64,000 nt of DNA from positions 18,818-82,817 of the forward strand of contig DATLFA010000008.1 of assembly GCA_035525225.1 (NCBI GenBank), in the 5' to 3' direction. The notes below the pieces were generated by a model that saw nothing but the letters and a program-made list of their open reading frames with translations, was not told where the DNA came from and searched no databases. Positions 1 through 10,392 of this stretch are shown piece by piece (within the stretch, counting starts at the first letter, position 1; the number at the start of each line of letters is the position of its first letter). The position numbers and the translations under genes were made by a program. This DNA comes from DATLFA01 sp035525225. GTDB taxonomy: Bacteria > Actinomycetota > Acidimicrobiia > Acidimicrobiales > WLNW01.

Positions 1-1
1 C

Positions 2-421
2 AACCTCAAGCAGGCGCAGGTGGCCATCAGCAACGGCGGCATTCCCGGGCAGGGCCTCTTCCATGGTTCGCAGACCCGCGGCCGATTCGTACCCGAGCAA
101 CAGACCGACTTCATCTTCAGCGTGGTCGGCGAAGAACTGGGCTTCATCGGCGGGTCCATGCTGATCGGCTTGTTCTGCCTGCTGTTCTTGCGCATGTGGC
201 GCATCGCATCGGTCGCCCGCGATCCCTTCGGCGCCCTGATCGTCGTCGGGGTGCTGGCGATGCTGGTGTTCCAGGTCTTCCAGTCGATCGGGATGACGAT
301 GGGGATCATGCCGATCACCGGCATCCCGCTGCCGTTCGTCTCCTACGGCGGGTCGTCGCTCATCACGACCTACGCCAGCATCGGGCTGGTGCTCAGCGTG
401 CACATGCGCCGTTTCAGCTGA
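2..421 (+). CDS. rodA: RodA/FtsW (SEDS) peptidoglycan glycosyltransferase, C-terminal part
   Basis: Only the last 139 codons are present; the reading frame is open to the window edge. SEDS proteins polymerise lipid II into glycan strands in the membrane together with a class B PBP. Visible are the extracellular-loop pattern QTDFIFSVVGEELGF, two hydrophobic helices (GGSMLIGLFCLLFL and ALIVVGVLAMLVFQVF), the family signature PITGIPLPFVSYGGSS and a last helix before the short tail HMRRFS. The loop and signature are diagnostic of RodA/FtsW/SpoVE. RodA rather than FtsW is inferred from the radical-SAM, RNase G and rplU genes downstream, where rodA usually lies in actinobacteria. Confidence 0.92.
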   Translation, partial: NLKQAQVAISNGGIPGQGLFHGSQTRGRFVPEQQTDFIFSVVGEELGFIGGSMLIGLFCLLFLRMWRIASVARDPFGALIVVGVLAMLVFQVFQSIGMTMGIMPITGIPLPFVSYGGSSLITTYASIGLVLSVHMRRFS

Positions 422-494
422 TAAAGCCCGAGCGGCCCGAGCCGGCCCTCAGAGCGGGCATTCTGAGGAACCCAGGGCAGGGGGTCGCGACCGG

Positions 495-500
495 TAGGCT
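495..500 (+). promoter_or_regulatory. -10 box TAGGCT, leaderless promoter of the radical-SAM gene
   Basis: TAGGCT ends 9 bases before the ATG at 510, which would put the transcription start at or next to the start codon. No Shine-Dalgarno sequence fits in between. It is one of a recurrent set in this window. Confidence 0.55.
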
Positions 501-509
501 GGCGGGGTT

Positions 510-2459
510 ATGTCGCTGTGGCCCCTGCTCGAACCGTTGCTCGATCGGGTCGAACGTCCGGCCCGCTATATCGGCTGCGAGGGCGGCGCCCAGACCCACG
601 ATCACACCCCGGACAAGGTGGCGTGGCTGCTCACCTACCCGGATACCTACGAGATCGGCCTCCCCAACCAGGGTCTGCAGATCCTCTACGAAATCCTGAA
701 CGAGCGCCCCGATGCCGTCGCGGAGCGCACCTACGCGCCGTGGGGTGACCTCGAGGCCATCATGCGGGAGCGGGGCCTGCCCTTGTTCTCGGTCGACACC
801 CACCGGCCGGCCGCCGACTTCGACGTGTTGGCCTTCAACCTGTCGGCCGAGCTCGTCTACACCAACGTCCTCAACTGCATCGACCTCGCCGGCATGGCGG
901 TGCGCTCGTCCGAGCGGTCACCGACCGATCCACTTGTCATTGCCGGCGGCCACTGCGCGTACAACCCCGAGCCGCTGGCGGACTTCGTCGACGCGTTCGT
1001 GATCGGTGACGGCGAAGAGGTCGTGTCCGAGATCGCCCTCGTCGTGGGCGCGTGGAAACGCGACGGCAAGCAGTCGCGCGTCGAGGTCCTGCGCTCGCTG
1101 GCGCGCGTCACCGGCGTCTACGTGCCATCGCTCTACGACGTCACCTATGACGGCGACGCGTTGGTCGGCGTCGAACCGCGCTTCGGCGACGTGCCGCGGC
1201 TGGTGCAAAAGCGCACCATCGCCGACCTCGCCGAGTGGCCTTATCCGAAGAACCAGCTCGTGCCGCTCACCGAAGTCGTCCACGATCGGCTCAACGTCGA
1301 GGTGTTCCGCGGCTGCACCCGAGGTTGCCGATTCTGCCAGGCGGGCATGATCACCCGGCCCGTTCGCGAACGGCCGGCCGAACAGGTTCGTTCGATGATC
1401 GATGCCGGCGTTCGGCGCACGGGTTACGACGAAATCGCCATCACCTCGCTGTCGACGGCGGACTTCAGCGGCATCGAGACCGTTGTCGCGGGCACCATCG
1501 ACGGCGGCGAAGGATGCGGCAACCTGTCCGTCTCGTTGCCGAGCCTGCGCGTCGACGCGTTTACCGTCGGCTTGGCCGCACAGATACAAAAGGCTCGTCG
1601 CACCGGCCTCACGTTCGCGCCCGAAGCCGGTTCGTGGCGGCTGCGCCAAGTGATCAACAAGCTCATCCGGGAAGAAGATCTGTTCGGCGCCGCCGAGTCG
1701 GCCTTCTCGCAGGGCTGGCGCCGGATCAAGCTGTATTTCCTCACCGGTTTGCCAACCGAGACCGATGTCGACACGCTGGGCATCACCGAGTTGGCGCGCA
1801 ACTGCGCGGCGGTGGGCGCCGCGCACACTCGCGGTGCGTCGGTCACGGTTTCGGCCGGTGGGTTCGTGCCAAAGCCGTTCACGCCGTTCCAGTGGTTCGG
1901 GCAGAACACACTGGTCGAGTTGCAGCGCAAGATCAGCCTGCTACGCGACGACGCGCGAAAGTCCAAGGGCGTGCAGTTCAAGTGGCACGATGCCAAGGCA
2001 TCGATCATCGAAGGCCTGATGTCGCGTGGCGACCGTCGCGTGGGCCGCGTCATCGAATACGTGTGGCGCAACGGTGGTGTCTTCCAAGAGTGGAACGAGC
2101 ACTTCGACTACGAACTGTGGCTGCGCGCGGCCGCAGATTGTGACGTGTCGATCGACTGGTACGTGCATCGGCACCGCAGCTACGACGAAGTGCTGCCGTG
2201 GGATCACATCTCTGCCGGACTGCACAAGGACTTCCTCTGGCAAGACTGGCGCGACGCACTCAACGAGCGCGGCCTCGAAGATTGCCGCTGGACGCCGTGC
2301 TACGACTGCGGTGCGTGTACGGGCTACGGCCTCGAGCACATCGTGGCCTCCGCGACACCACCGGCGGGGGGCAGCCAAGGTACCGGCCAAGACCTCACCA
2401 CCGGCGGCGACGTGCCCGTGCGGCTGTTGGCCCGGCGGCCGGTCGGGGCCACGCCGTGA
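510..2459 (+). CDS. TIGR03960-type B12-binding-like radical SAM protein
   Basis: 649 residues. The N-terminal ~220 residues resemble a cobalamin-binding-like fold. They are followed by a radical SAM core with the cluster motif GCTRGCRFCQAG, whose three cysteines lie near residues 269, 273 and 276 and ligate the [4Fe-4S] cluster that cleaves S-adenosylmethionine. A cysteine-rich stretch near the C-terminus (CRWTPCYDCGACTGYG) may hold another cluster. The family is widespread next to rodA and RNase G, and its substrate is unknown. The last four bases overlap the GTG start of the DUF2344 gene, its usual partner, so the pair is probably translationally coupled and may act on RNA or ribosomes (inference). 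Confidence 0.88.
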   Translation: MSLWPLLEPLLDRVERPARYIGCEGGAQTHDHTPDKVAWLLTYPDTYEIGLPNQGLQILYEILNERPDAVAERTYAPWGDLEAIMRERGLPLFSVDTHRPAADFDVLAFNLSAELVYTNVLNCIDLAGMAVRSSERSPTDPLVIAGGHCAYNPEPLADFVDAFVIGDGEEVVSEIALVVGAWKRDGKQSRVEVLRSLARVTGVYVPSLYDVTYDGDALVGVEPRFGDVPRLVQKRTIADLAEWPYPKNQLVPLTEVVHDRLNVEVFRGCTRGCRFCQAGMITRPVRERPAEQVRSMIDAGVRRTGYDEIAITSLSTADFSGIETVVAGTIDGGEGCGNLSVSLPSLRVDAFTVGLAAQIQKARRTGLTFAPEAGSWRLRQVINKLIREEDLFGAAESAFSQGWRRIKLYFLTGLPTETDVDTLGITELARNCAAVGAAHTRGASVTVSAGGFVPKPFTPFQWFGQNTLVELQRKISLLRDDARKSKGVQFKWHDAKASIIEGLMSRGDRRVGRVIEYVWRNGGVFQEWNEHFDYELWLRAAADCDVSIDWYVHRHRSYDEVLPWDHISAGLHKDFLWQDWRDALNERGLEDCRWTPCYDCGACTGYGLEHIVASATPPAGGSQGTGQDLTTGGDVPVRLLARRPVGATP

Positions 2460-3293
2460 GGTTGCGCCTGCGGTACACCAAGCGGGGCAAGATCCGCTTC
2501 ACCAGCCACCGCGACACCGCCCGCGTGTGGGAGCGCACCGTCCGGCGCGCCCAACTGCCCATCGCCTACAGCCAGGGTTTCTCGCCGCACGCCAAGTTGT
2601 CGTTCGGTCTCGCGCTCTCGACGGGCTTCGAGTCCGATGCCGAATACCTCGACATCGAACTCGACCAGGCACGAGCGGATGTCGACGTCGCGGCGCTCCC
2701 GTCGATGCTGTCGGGTCTTTTGCCCGACGGGATGACTGTCAGCGCAGTGGCCGTGTTGCCGGTTGGCGCGCCGTCGTTGCAGCAGATCGTGACGAGCTGC
2801 GAATACGTCATCGACCTCTCGATCGACGACTTCGTCGCGCCCGACACCGTGGGCGCCCTCGGCGAGCGGGTCGCGCTTGCCGTTGCTCGTGTCAATGCGG
2901 CCGACTCGGTGTTCGTGGCCCGCGAACGCAAAGGGGTGGTCCGCAACGACGATATTCGCCCCGCGATTCTCGCGCTCGAATACCAAAGCGACGGAATGGT
3001 GCGGCTGCGAGCCGAACTCGCGGCGCAACCAAAGGCAGTCCGTCCGTCCGAGCTTCTCGCAGCCCTCGCAGTCGATGCGGTGGCGCGCGTGCGCCGAACC
3101 CACCAATGGACCCTGCTCGAAGGCCTCAGATCCGAACCGCTTCGCGCCGATCAATTCGGCGACGTGGCCGGTTCTGTGGCCGCGAGCTCCGCGGGCACAT
3201 TTGCTGCGGCGGGCGCAGTGATGGGGCGTTGTTCGCCCGATCACCACGCTGGCACCACCGCACTCGTGTCCGCCGTGAGAGAGGAATTCTTCG

Positions 3294-5075
<1,782 letters not shown>

Positions 5076-5113
5076 TACGACCGTCCCGGTTCGCGAACCC
5101 CCCTTTGAATCGA

Positions 5114-5927
5114 ATGGCCCAGAGAAGAAAAACCACTCTGCGTGTTAGTTGCATCTCATTATCACCGATAGTGGTGTGCATCGGAATGGACGCGGAGGTT
5201 GTCGCGCCGACCTTGCGCGAAACCACGACGACCACCACGACCACCACGACCACCACGTTGCGCCCCAACAATCCGCCGGTTGTGCACCTGCCCGACGGCA
5301 TCGTCGTCGAGCCCAATACGTACCGGTCGTTCAGCCCCGACGTGTTGTACGACCCCGATGGCGACCCGATCGCGAGCACATCGTGGACCTCGGTCAACGG
5401 GGCGACATGGCAGAACCAAGCCCTCGACCAGGGCACCACCAGCGCGATGTTGAAATGGACGGCGGCGGGCAACAAGACACTTTGTTTCTGGGCGCCACCG
5501 GATCGGACTGTTGCACGGTCTGTGTCAAGACCGGCACCGTCGCGGCCACGATCACCAGCACGAGAGCGAACTACGAAGACGCGACCAACAGCAGGTGGCG
5601 GTTGCGGGCGACGGTCAACATCACCAACACGTGGGGCAACGTCCGGGTGCCGCTGACGATCACGGTCAGATTCAACTTCAGTAACGGCACGAGCCAAACC
5701 AGGACGTGTACCACCTCGACCTCCAGTTCGAGCTGCAACGCGACCAGCTCGTACCAGTCGACCTCCATCAGCAGCATCCAAGCGACGGTGATCAACGTTT
5801 CGCCAACGCGTCGACGCCCTGCTTCGGCAACTGGAACGGCGTCCAGCCGACGGTGACCGTCCCCCGCTCCGCACCGCTGCTCACCACCACTACCACCCGG
5901 TCCACCACCACGACCTTCCAGTCCTAG
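5114..5927 (+). pseudogene. Frameshifted secreted Thr-rich protein
   Basis: Coding character moves through three frames. Frame A (from ATG 5114 to about 5490) has a short hydrophobic start, then 12 consecutive Thr codons made of ACC/ACG repeats, then NNPPVVHLPDGIVVEPNTYRSF-type sequence. Frame B (about 5490-5805) has a Cys-containing beta-rich region (DCCTVCVKTGTVAATI, VPLTITVRFNFSNGTS). Frame C (to the TAG at 5925) ends in another Thr run. Together they would make one extracytoplasmic protein of ~270 residues, perhaps pilin- or adhesin-like; no family is recognised. At least two indels break it, so it is either a decaying gene or affected by sequencing errors. Neighbouring core genes are intact. 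Confidence 0.6.
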
Positions 5928-5991
5928 CGACCCGCTCTTGGCCGCTCGGGCCCCCGCTCTTGGCCGGTTTCGATCAGGCGAGGGAACTGGG

Positions 5992-5997
5992 TAGACT
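5992..5997 (+). promoter_or_regulatory. -10 box TAGACT, leaderless promoter of rplU-rpmA
   Basis: TAGACT ends 9 bases before ATG 6007. A TTCGAT element lies 17 bases upstream as a possible -35. No ribosome-binding site is visible. Confidence 0.55.
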
Positions 5998-6006
5998 CTC
6001 GTCCCT

Positions 6007-6315
6007 ATGTACGCAGTCGTCGCCACTGGTGGCAAGCAGTATCGGGTCACCGAAGGACAGGTTCTCGACGTGGAGCTCACCGGTGAGGTGGGCTCCGAGA
6101 TCGACCTGCCGGTAGTGATGGTCGTCGACGGTGACATCGTGCTCGCGACGCCTGATCAGCTGCGAGGTTCGGCCGTGCGGGCCAAGGTCGTCGGTGAAGC
6201 CAAGGGCCCCAAGGTCGTGGGCTTCACCTACAAGAACAAGACCAACCAGCACCGCCGGTTCGGCCATCGTCAGCGGTACAGCACCCTCGAGATCTCCTCC
6301 ATCCGAAAGGCCTGA
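6007..6315 (+). CDS. rplU: 50S ribosomal protein L21
   Basis: 102 residues, full length for bL21. It starts MYAVVATGGKQYRV, the canonical N-terminus, and ends with the GHRQ-Y-T-L-I pattern (FGHRQRYSTLEI) that binds 23S rRNA. It is followed after three bases by rpmA, the universal arrangement, so the two are co-transcribed. The promoter appears leaderless. Confidence 0.98.
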   Translation: MYAVVATGGKQYRVTEGQVLDVELTGEVGSEIDLPVVMVVDGDIVLATPDQLRGSAVRAKVVGEAKGPKVVGFTYKNKTNQHRRFGHRQRYSTLEISSIRKA

Positions 6316-6318
6316 CCG

Positions 6319-6570
6319 ATGTCGAAGACCAAAGGTGCGGGCTCGACCCGCAACGGCCGCGACTCTCAGTCCCAACGGCTCGGCGTCAAGGTGTTCGCCG
6401 GCACTCGCGTCCACTCGGGGGCGATCCTTGTTCGCCAGCGCGGCACCAAGTTTCACCCGGGCGACAACGTCAACATCGGCAACGACGACACCCTGTTCGC
6501 GACCGCCGAGGGCACCGTTCGATTCATCGAGCGCCGCGGGCGCAAGCTGATCGACGTCATCCCGGACTGA
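6319..6570 (+). CDS. rpmA: 50S ribosomal protein L27
   Basis: 83 residues. MSKTKGAGSTRNGRDSQSQRLGVK is the bL27 N-terminus, followed by VRQRGTKFHPG and GTVRF. The N-terminal arm reaches the peptidyl-transferase centre. No Firmicutes-type cleavable extension is present. Its last 14 bases overlap the convergent dgt gene. Confidence 0.98.
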   Translation: MSKTKGAGSTRNGRDSQSQRLGVKVFAGTRVHSGAILVRQRGTKFHPGDNVNIGNDDTLFATAEGTVRFIERRGRKLIDVIPD

Positions 6571-7687
6571 ATGCCTGCAGCTTGGTGGAGTCCCACCCGA
6601 GCTGACTGACCGCACTGCGCACTGCGAATCGATCGGTCATGCCCGCGACGTAGGCAACGGCGCTGCGCAGTGCCGCGTCTGACCCCGCGGTGAGACCACC
6701 GCCGCGGCCGTGCGGCAAGAGGTTGGGCCGGTCGGCATAGGACTCGACCAGCGCCCGCAAAACCTCGATGACCAGTTGTGCTTGGCTTTGGCTGGCCGGC
6801 CGCAGATAGATGTGTTCGTAGTTGAACGATCGAAAGGCCGCGAGTGCGTCGGCCAGATCGCTGGCCATGCCGATGACCCCGTGGCTCGACGTGGTATCGA
6901 CCACCGAGGTGATGAACGACGCGAGCTGTTCGCGCCGCGACGCACCGCACGACGCTCGCACCGGAGCCGGCAACATGTCGGTAGTGGTGATACCAGCCTC
7001 GGTTGCATCTTCGAAGTCGTGGCAGACGTACGCGATGCGATCGGCCCACGAGACCACCTCGCCCTCGGGAGTGCCCGGCGCGGGCCTCGACCAGCTGTGG
7101 TTGCGGATGCCGTCGAGCGTCTCGCGACACAAGTTGAGGTCGTCGAGCGCGACATCGGCGCCCCACACCGCGTGGTCGTAGCCCTCGGACAGATACGGCG
7201 AGAGCGCGTCTTCGCTGGCGTGGCCGCCCGGCCCGTGGCCGCAGTCGTGACCGAGCGCGATGGCCTCGATGAGCGCCACGTTGAGCCGTAGGGCCCGCCC
7301 GATGCTCACGGCCACCTGCGCGACCTCGAGCGCGTGTGTGAGCCTCGTGCGTTGGTGATCAGCGGGGAAGATGAACACCTGCGTCTTGCCCGCCAGCCGG
7401 CGAAAAGCGCTGGAGTGCAAGATGCGATCACGGTCTCGTTCGAAGCAGGTACGCATCGGGTCGGGGGCCTCTTCGCGGTGACGGTTGCCGGCACCGCTCG
7501 ACCCGGGCCCACACGACAATGTTGCGCCCTCCGCGAGGCTGGCCCGCTCGATGGCCTCTCGATCCACGCGCGAACGCGGCGGGCCGGTCGCCAGTGGCAC
7601 CGCGCGGTCGTGATGCGCAAGACGGACCGCGCCGGCGCGCTGCCCGTCCATCGTCGCCGCCCAGCGTCGGGTCCGTTCAGTTGCCAT
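6557..7687 (-). CDS. dgt: Deoxyguanosinetriphosphate triphosphohydrolase-like HD protein
   Basis: 376 residues from the ATG at 7687. HD-superfamily dNTP triphosphohydrolases convert dNTP to deoxynucleoside plus tripolyphosphate and control nucleotide pools. Signatures: FERDRDRILHSSAFRRLAGKTQVF, RTRLTHALEVAQVA (first metal His) and ALGHDCGHGPGGH (the HD pair near residue 146), then a WADRIAYVCHDFED motif with a further Asp ligand. The N-terminal ~50 residues are poorly conserved. The start is supported by a -10 box (TAGGGT) 7 bases upstream. The gene is convergent with rpmA. Confidence 0.9.
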   Translation of the reverse strand: MATERTRRWAATMDGQRAGAVRLAHHDRAVPLATGPPRSRVDREAIERASLAEGATLSCGPGSSGAGNRHREEAPDPMRTCFERDRDRILHSSAFRRLAGKTQVFIFPADHQRTRLTHALEVAQVAVSIGRALRLNVALIEAIALGHDCGHGPGGHASEDALSPYLSEGYDHAVWGADVALDDLNLCRETLDGIRNHSWSRPAPGTPEGEVVSWADRIAYVCHDFEDATEAGITTTDMLPAPVRASCGASRREQLASFITSVVDTTSSHGVIGMASDLADALAAFRSFNYEHIYLRPASQSQAQLVIEVLRALVESYADRPNLLPHGRGGGLTAGSDAALRSAVAYVAGMTDRFAVRSAVSQLGWDSTKLQAFSPG

Positions 7688-7694
7688 GACCGCA

Positions 7695-7700
7695 ACCCTA
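7695..7700 (-). promoter_or_regulatory. -10 box TAGGGT, leaderless promoter of dgt
   Basis: On the minus strand TAGGGT ends 7 bases before ATG 7687, and there is no ribosome-binding site. Confidence 0.5.
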
Positions 7701-7810
7701 CGAGCGAGCACTGACGTCAATCCGGATGACCTATGGCGCGACGGGTCGCCACCAAACACCGTTGCTACTCTCCGTGTTCGACTAGTCGATTCTCTCGGGG
7801 GTCGGTAAAC

Positions 7811-8648
7811 AAAGACCACCACGCAGAGTGGTGTCTTCTTCGCGCTCCTGTTCGGCGTCATCGAGATGGGCATCTTGTTCCGTGACCACCTGACGATCAC
7901 GAATGCGACGCGCGACGGTGCGCGCACTGCGGCGGCTTCGGGCAACGACGTCGACGCGGATTGGCGCATTCTCCAGACGATCAACCAGTCGTCGGCCGCG
8001 GCCGGTAGCGGCGACATCCAACGCATCGTCATCTTCAAGGCGAGACGAGCACCAGCGACAAGCCTACGGCGGCGTGCAAGGCCGGGACTGCGGTCGTCGG
8101 CGTGTGCAACGTCTACACGCCGGCTGACTTCGCACGGCCGGCGTCGGATTTCGACTGCACCGCGTATCGCGACAAGTTGACGGTCAACAGCGCGGTGCGC
8201 GGCGCCACGCGCGTCATCGCCAATGCAGGGACGTCGGTCGATGCCGACTACCAAGGCCTCCTCACTCTTCGCGGGGCGCTCGGCTCGATCCCGCAAGTGC
8301 ACGTCGACCGCGTCGTCGTGTTCAAGGCCGACGTCAACGGCAACCCCACGAATCCCAACTGCCTGCTTCCCGCGGCCCAAGCCGTGCATGGCTACGTCAA
8401 CGACTGCAATGTGCATTCGGCAAGTGAGATCTTCACCGCTTCTGCGAGCAGCTTCACGAGTTGCGCGGGCGGGCTGCATGCGAACTTCTGCCCGACCACG
8501 CGTGTGCGGCCCATGTCGGGCGCCTTGGCCCCGACCGACATAGGGGTGTGGCTCGGTCAGGTACGTGTCGCGGACCAACCTGTTCCCCTTTGCCCAGATG
8601 ACGATGACCGACAAGGCCGTCATGCGACTCGAACCGGAAGTGGTGTGA
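7811..8648 (+). pseudogene. Degraded TadE-like pilus protein(s), apparently two paralogues fused
   Basis: The first fragment (about 7811-8045) has the TadE N-terminal helix GVFFALLFGVIEMGI followed by NATRDGARTAAASGNDVDADW. The next frame (about 8045-8560) begins with a TadE-type C-terminal part (GVCNVYTPADFARPASDFDC), then repeats the early part of a TadE domain: AVRGATRVIANAGTSVDADYQ, which parallels NATRDGARTAAASGNDVDADW, and HVDRVVVFKA, which parallels DIQRIVIFKA. A third frame (8559-8648) gives SRTNLFPFAQMTMTDKAVMRLEPE-stop, a typical TadE end. The simplest reading is two tandem tadE genes collapsed by deletion plus later indels. TadE proteins are minor pilins of Flp pili; no other tad genes are in the window. 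Confidence 0.6.
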
Positions 8649-8651
8649 ACA

Positions 8652-9079
8652 TGTGTCGCCGACATCGAATTGCGCCTCGACACCACCGAGGGGTATTCGG
8701 TCGCCGCGAGCTTGGGTACGTCGCGATCTTGACGCTGTTCACTCGCAGGCTCGAACGTGAACGACCCCTGCACCGGCACGACCATCGGTGAACTCGTACC
8801 GTCGTGTAGCTACGGTGCGCGCGGCAACACGCCGACGGGGGCAAGCCCGTGCAGTGTCACGACTCGAGACGCGGGAGGCGCGATCTACAACGGGCTGTGG
8901 CTCGACGTCGCGATCACGCTGCCGGCGGGGTACAACTGCACCACCGATTGCTGGTGGAAGATCCGCTTCGATTCACCGGCCTGTCGCTGCCGCTGCCGGG
9001 CGATCCGCCGGCGACGCCGACCGACCGCACGACCTACGTCGTGCGCATCTCGGGCGACCCCGTCCGCGTCATTGCATAG
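8652..9079 (+). pseudogene. Remnant of a secreted pilus-associated (TadG-like) gene
   Basis: A stretch with RRELGYVAILTLF resembles the start of a TadG-type protein (usually RGYVAILTAL). Further on come NDPCTGTTIGELVPSCSYGARG and GLWLDVAITLPAGYNCTTDCWW, and in a different frame TTYVVRISGDPVRVIA-stop at 9079. The Cys-rich extracytoplasmic composition and C-terminal Y-V-V-R pattern are like TadG C-termini, but the assignment is tentative. At least two frameshifts and a missing middle show the gene is dead. Confidence 0.4.
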
Positions 9080-9137
9080 ACACGCGGCGGTCTCCGCAGC
9101 AGCGGATTATCACTGCCGATGTGTGTGGGCCCGCCAG

Positions 9138-9143
9138 TAGCCT
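9138..9143 (+). promoter_or_regulatory. -10 box TAGCCT, leaderless promoter of obgE
   Basis: TAGCCT ends 7 bases before the GTG at 9151. It supports GTG 9151 as the start over upstream in-frame codons that read through pseudogene sequence. Confidence 0.55.
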
Positions 9144-9150
9144 TCGGGCG

Positions 9151-10392
9151 GTGTCGGGTTTCGTCGACGAGTGTCGAATCAATGTGCGCGGTGGTGACGG
9201 CGGCGCGGGGTCCATCTCGTTTCGCCGTGAAGCACACGTCCCACGCGGTGGCCCCGACGGCGGTGACGGCGCGAAGGGCGGAGACGTCTGGCTGGTCGCC
9301 GATCACAACGTCGCGTCGCTGCTCGCGTTTCGTGACCATCCCCACCGTCGCGCCGGCAATGGCAAGCACGGACAGGGCAAGAACATGCACGGTGCGGGCG
9401 CCGACGACTTGATGGTCCCGGTCCCCGAGGGGACGGTCGTCTTCGACGACGAGGGTCGCGTGCTCGCCGATCTGGTACACGACGGTGACCGGTTCCTCGC
9501 GGCGCGCGCCGGCCTGGGTGGTCGCGGCAACGCGAAATTCATGTCGAATCGCCGACGCGCTCCAGCGTTCGCCGAGCAAGGCGAGTATGGCGAGCAACGT
9601 TGGCTGCGGCTCGAGCTCAAGCTCATGGCCGACGTGGCCATTGTCGGGTTCCCCAATGTCGGCAAGAGCACGTTCATCTCGCGAGTGTCGGCGGCCAAGC
9701 CGAAGATCGCCGACTATCCGTTCACCACGCTCGAGCCGAACCTGGGTGTGGTCCGTCTCGACGATTCGTTCGAGTACGTGATCGCGGACATCCCCGGTTT
9801 GATCGAAGGCGCGAGCGAAGGACGAGGGCTCGGGCATCGATTTCTGCGTCACATCGAGCGCGCGCGAGTGCTACTCGTCCTGCTCGACCTGGCGATGGCC
9901 GACGAGACGAGCCCCCAGCAACAACTGAAGGTGCTCCTGCACGAGCTCGAGGCCTATCAACCCGATCTGATCGCGCGGCCGCGTCTCATAGTCGGGTCGC
10001 GTGCCGATATTGCGGGCGATGACCACGACTTCGACGGACTGCGGGTATCGGCGGTCACCGGGGAAAACCTGGCCCAGGTCACCGGTCGCCTGGGCGACCT
10101 GGTGCGCTCGGCCCGCGTTACGGCGCCGCCGCGCGAAGGCATCGTCATACGCCGGCCCGAAGGCGAGACGGTGAGGGTCCTTCGTGAGGTCGACGGATCG
10201 TTCGTCGTGCGAGGCCGCGCCGCCGAGCGCGCGGTACGGGTGTCCGATCTCACCAATTCCGACGCGCTCGAGTATGTGCGCCACCGCTTGAAGTCGCTCG
10301 GCGTCGAGCGAGAGCTCGTGCGAGCCGGAGCACGCTCGGGTGACGTGGTGCGCGTCGGCGAGTTCGAATTCGAGTACGAAGAGGATCTATGA
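9151..10392 (+). CDS. obgE: GTPase Obg/CgtA
   Basis: 413 residues from GTG 9151. The glycine-rich Obg fold (VDECRINVRGGDGGAGSISFRRE, PRGGPDGGDG) occupies about residues 1-158. The G domain follows with G1 GFPNVGKST, a switch segment YPFTTLEPNLG and G3 DIPGLIEGASEGRGLGHRFLRH. A C-terminal OCT domain spans about residues 335-410. Obg binds the 50S subunit and links ribosome assembly to ppGpp and the cell cycle. The stop overlaps the proB start (ATGA), indicating coupling. Confidence 0.96.
   Translation: MSGFVDECRINVRGGDGGAGSISFRREAHVPRGGPDGGDGAKGGDVWLVADHNVASLLAFRDHPHRRAGNGKHGQGKNMHGAGADDLMVPVPEGTVVFDDEGRVLADLVHDGDRFLAARAGLGGRGNAKFMSNRRRAPAFAEQGEYGEQRWLRLELKLMADVAIVGFPNVGKSTFISRVSAAKPKIADYPFTTLEPNLGVVRLDDSFEYVIADIPGLIEGASEGRGLGHRFLRHIERARVLLVLLDLAMADETSPQQQLKVLLHELEAYQPDLIARPRLIVGSRADIAGDDHDFDGLRVSAVTGENLAQVTGRLGDLVRSARVTAPPREGIVIRRPEGETVRVLREVDGSFVVRGRAAERAVRVSDLTNSDALEYVRHRLKSLGVERELVRAGARSGDVVRVGEFEFEYEEDL

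Noticed and set aside
5218..5260. Short tandem ACC/ACG repeat that might suggest a CRISPR or satellite
   Set aside because: It encodes a Thr run in the pseudogene frame, has no spacer structure, and a similar Thr run closes the same gene.
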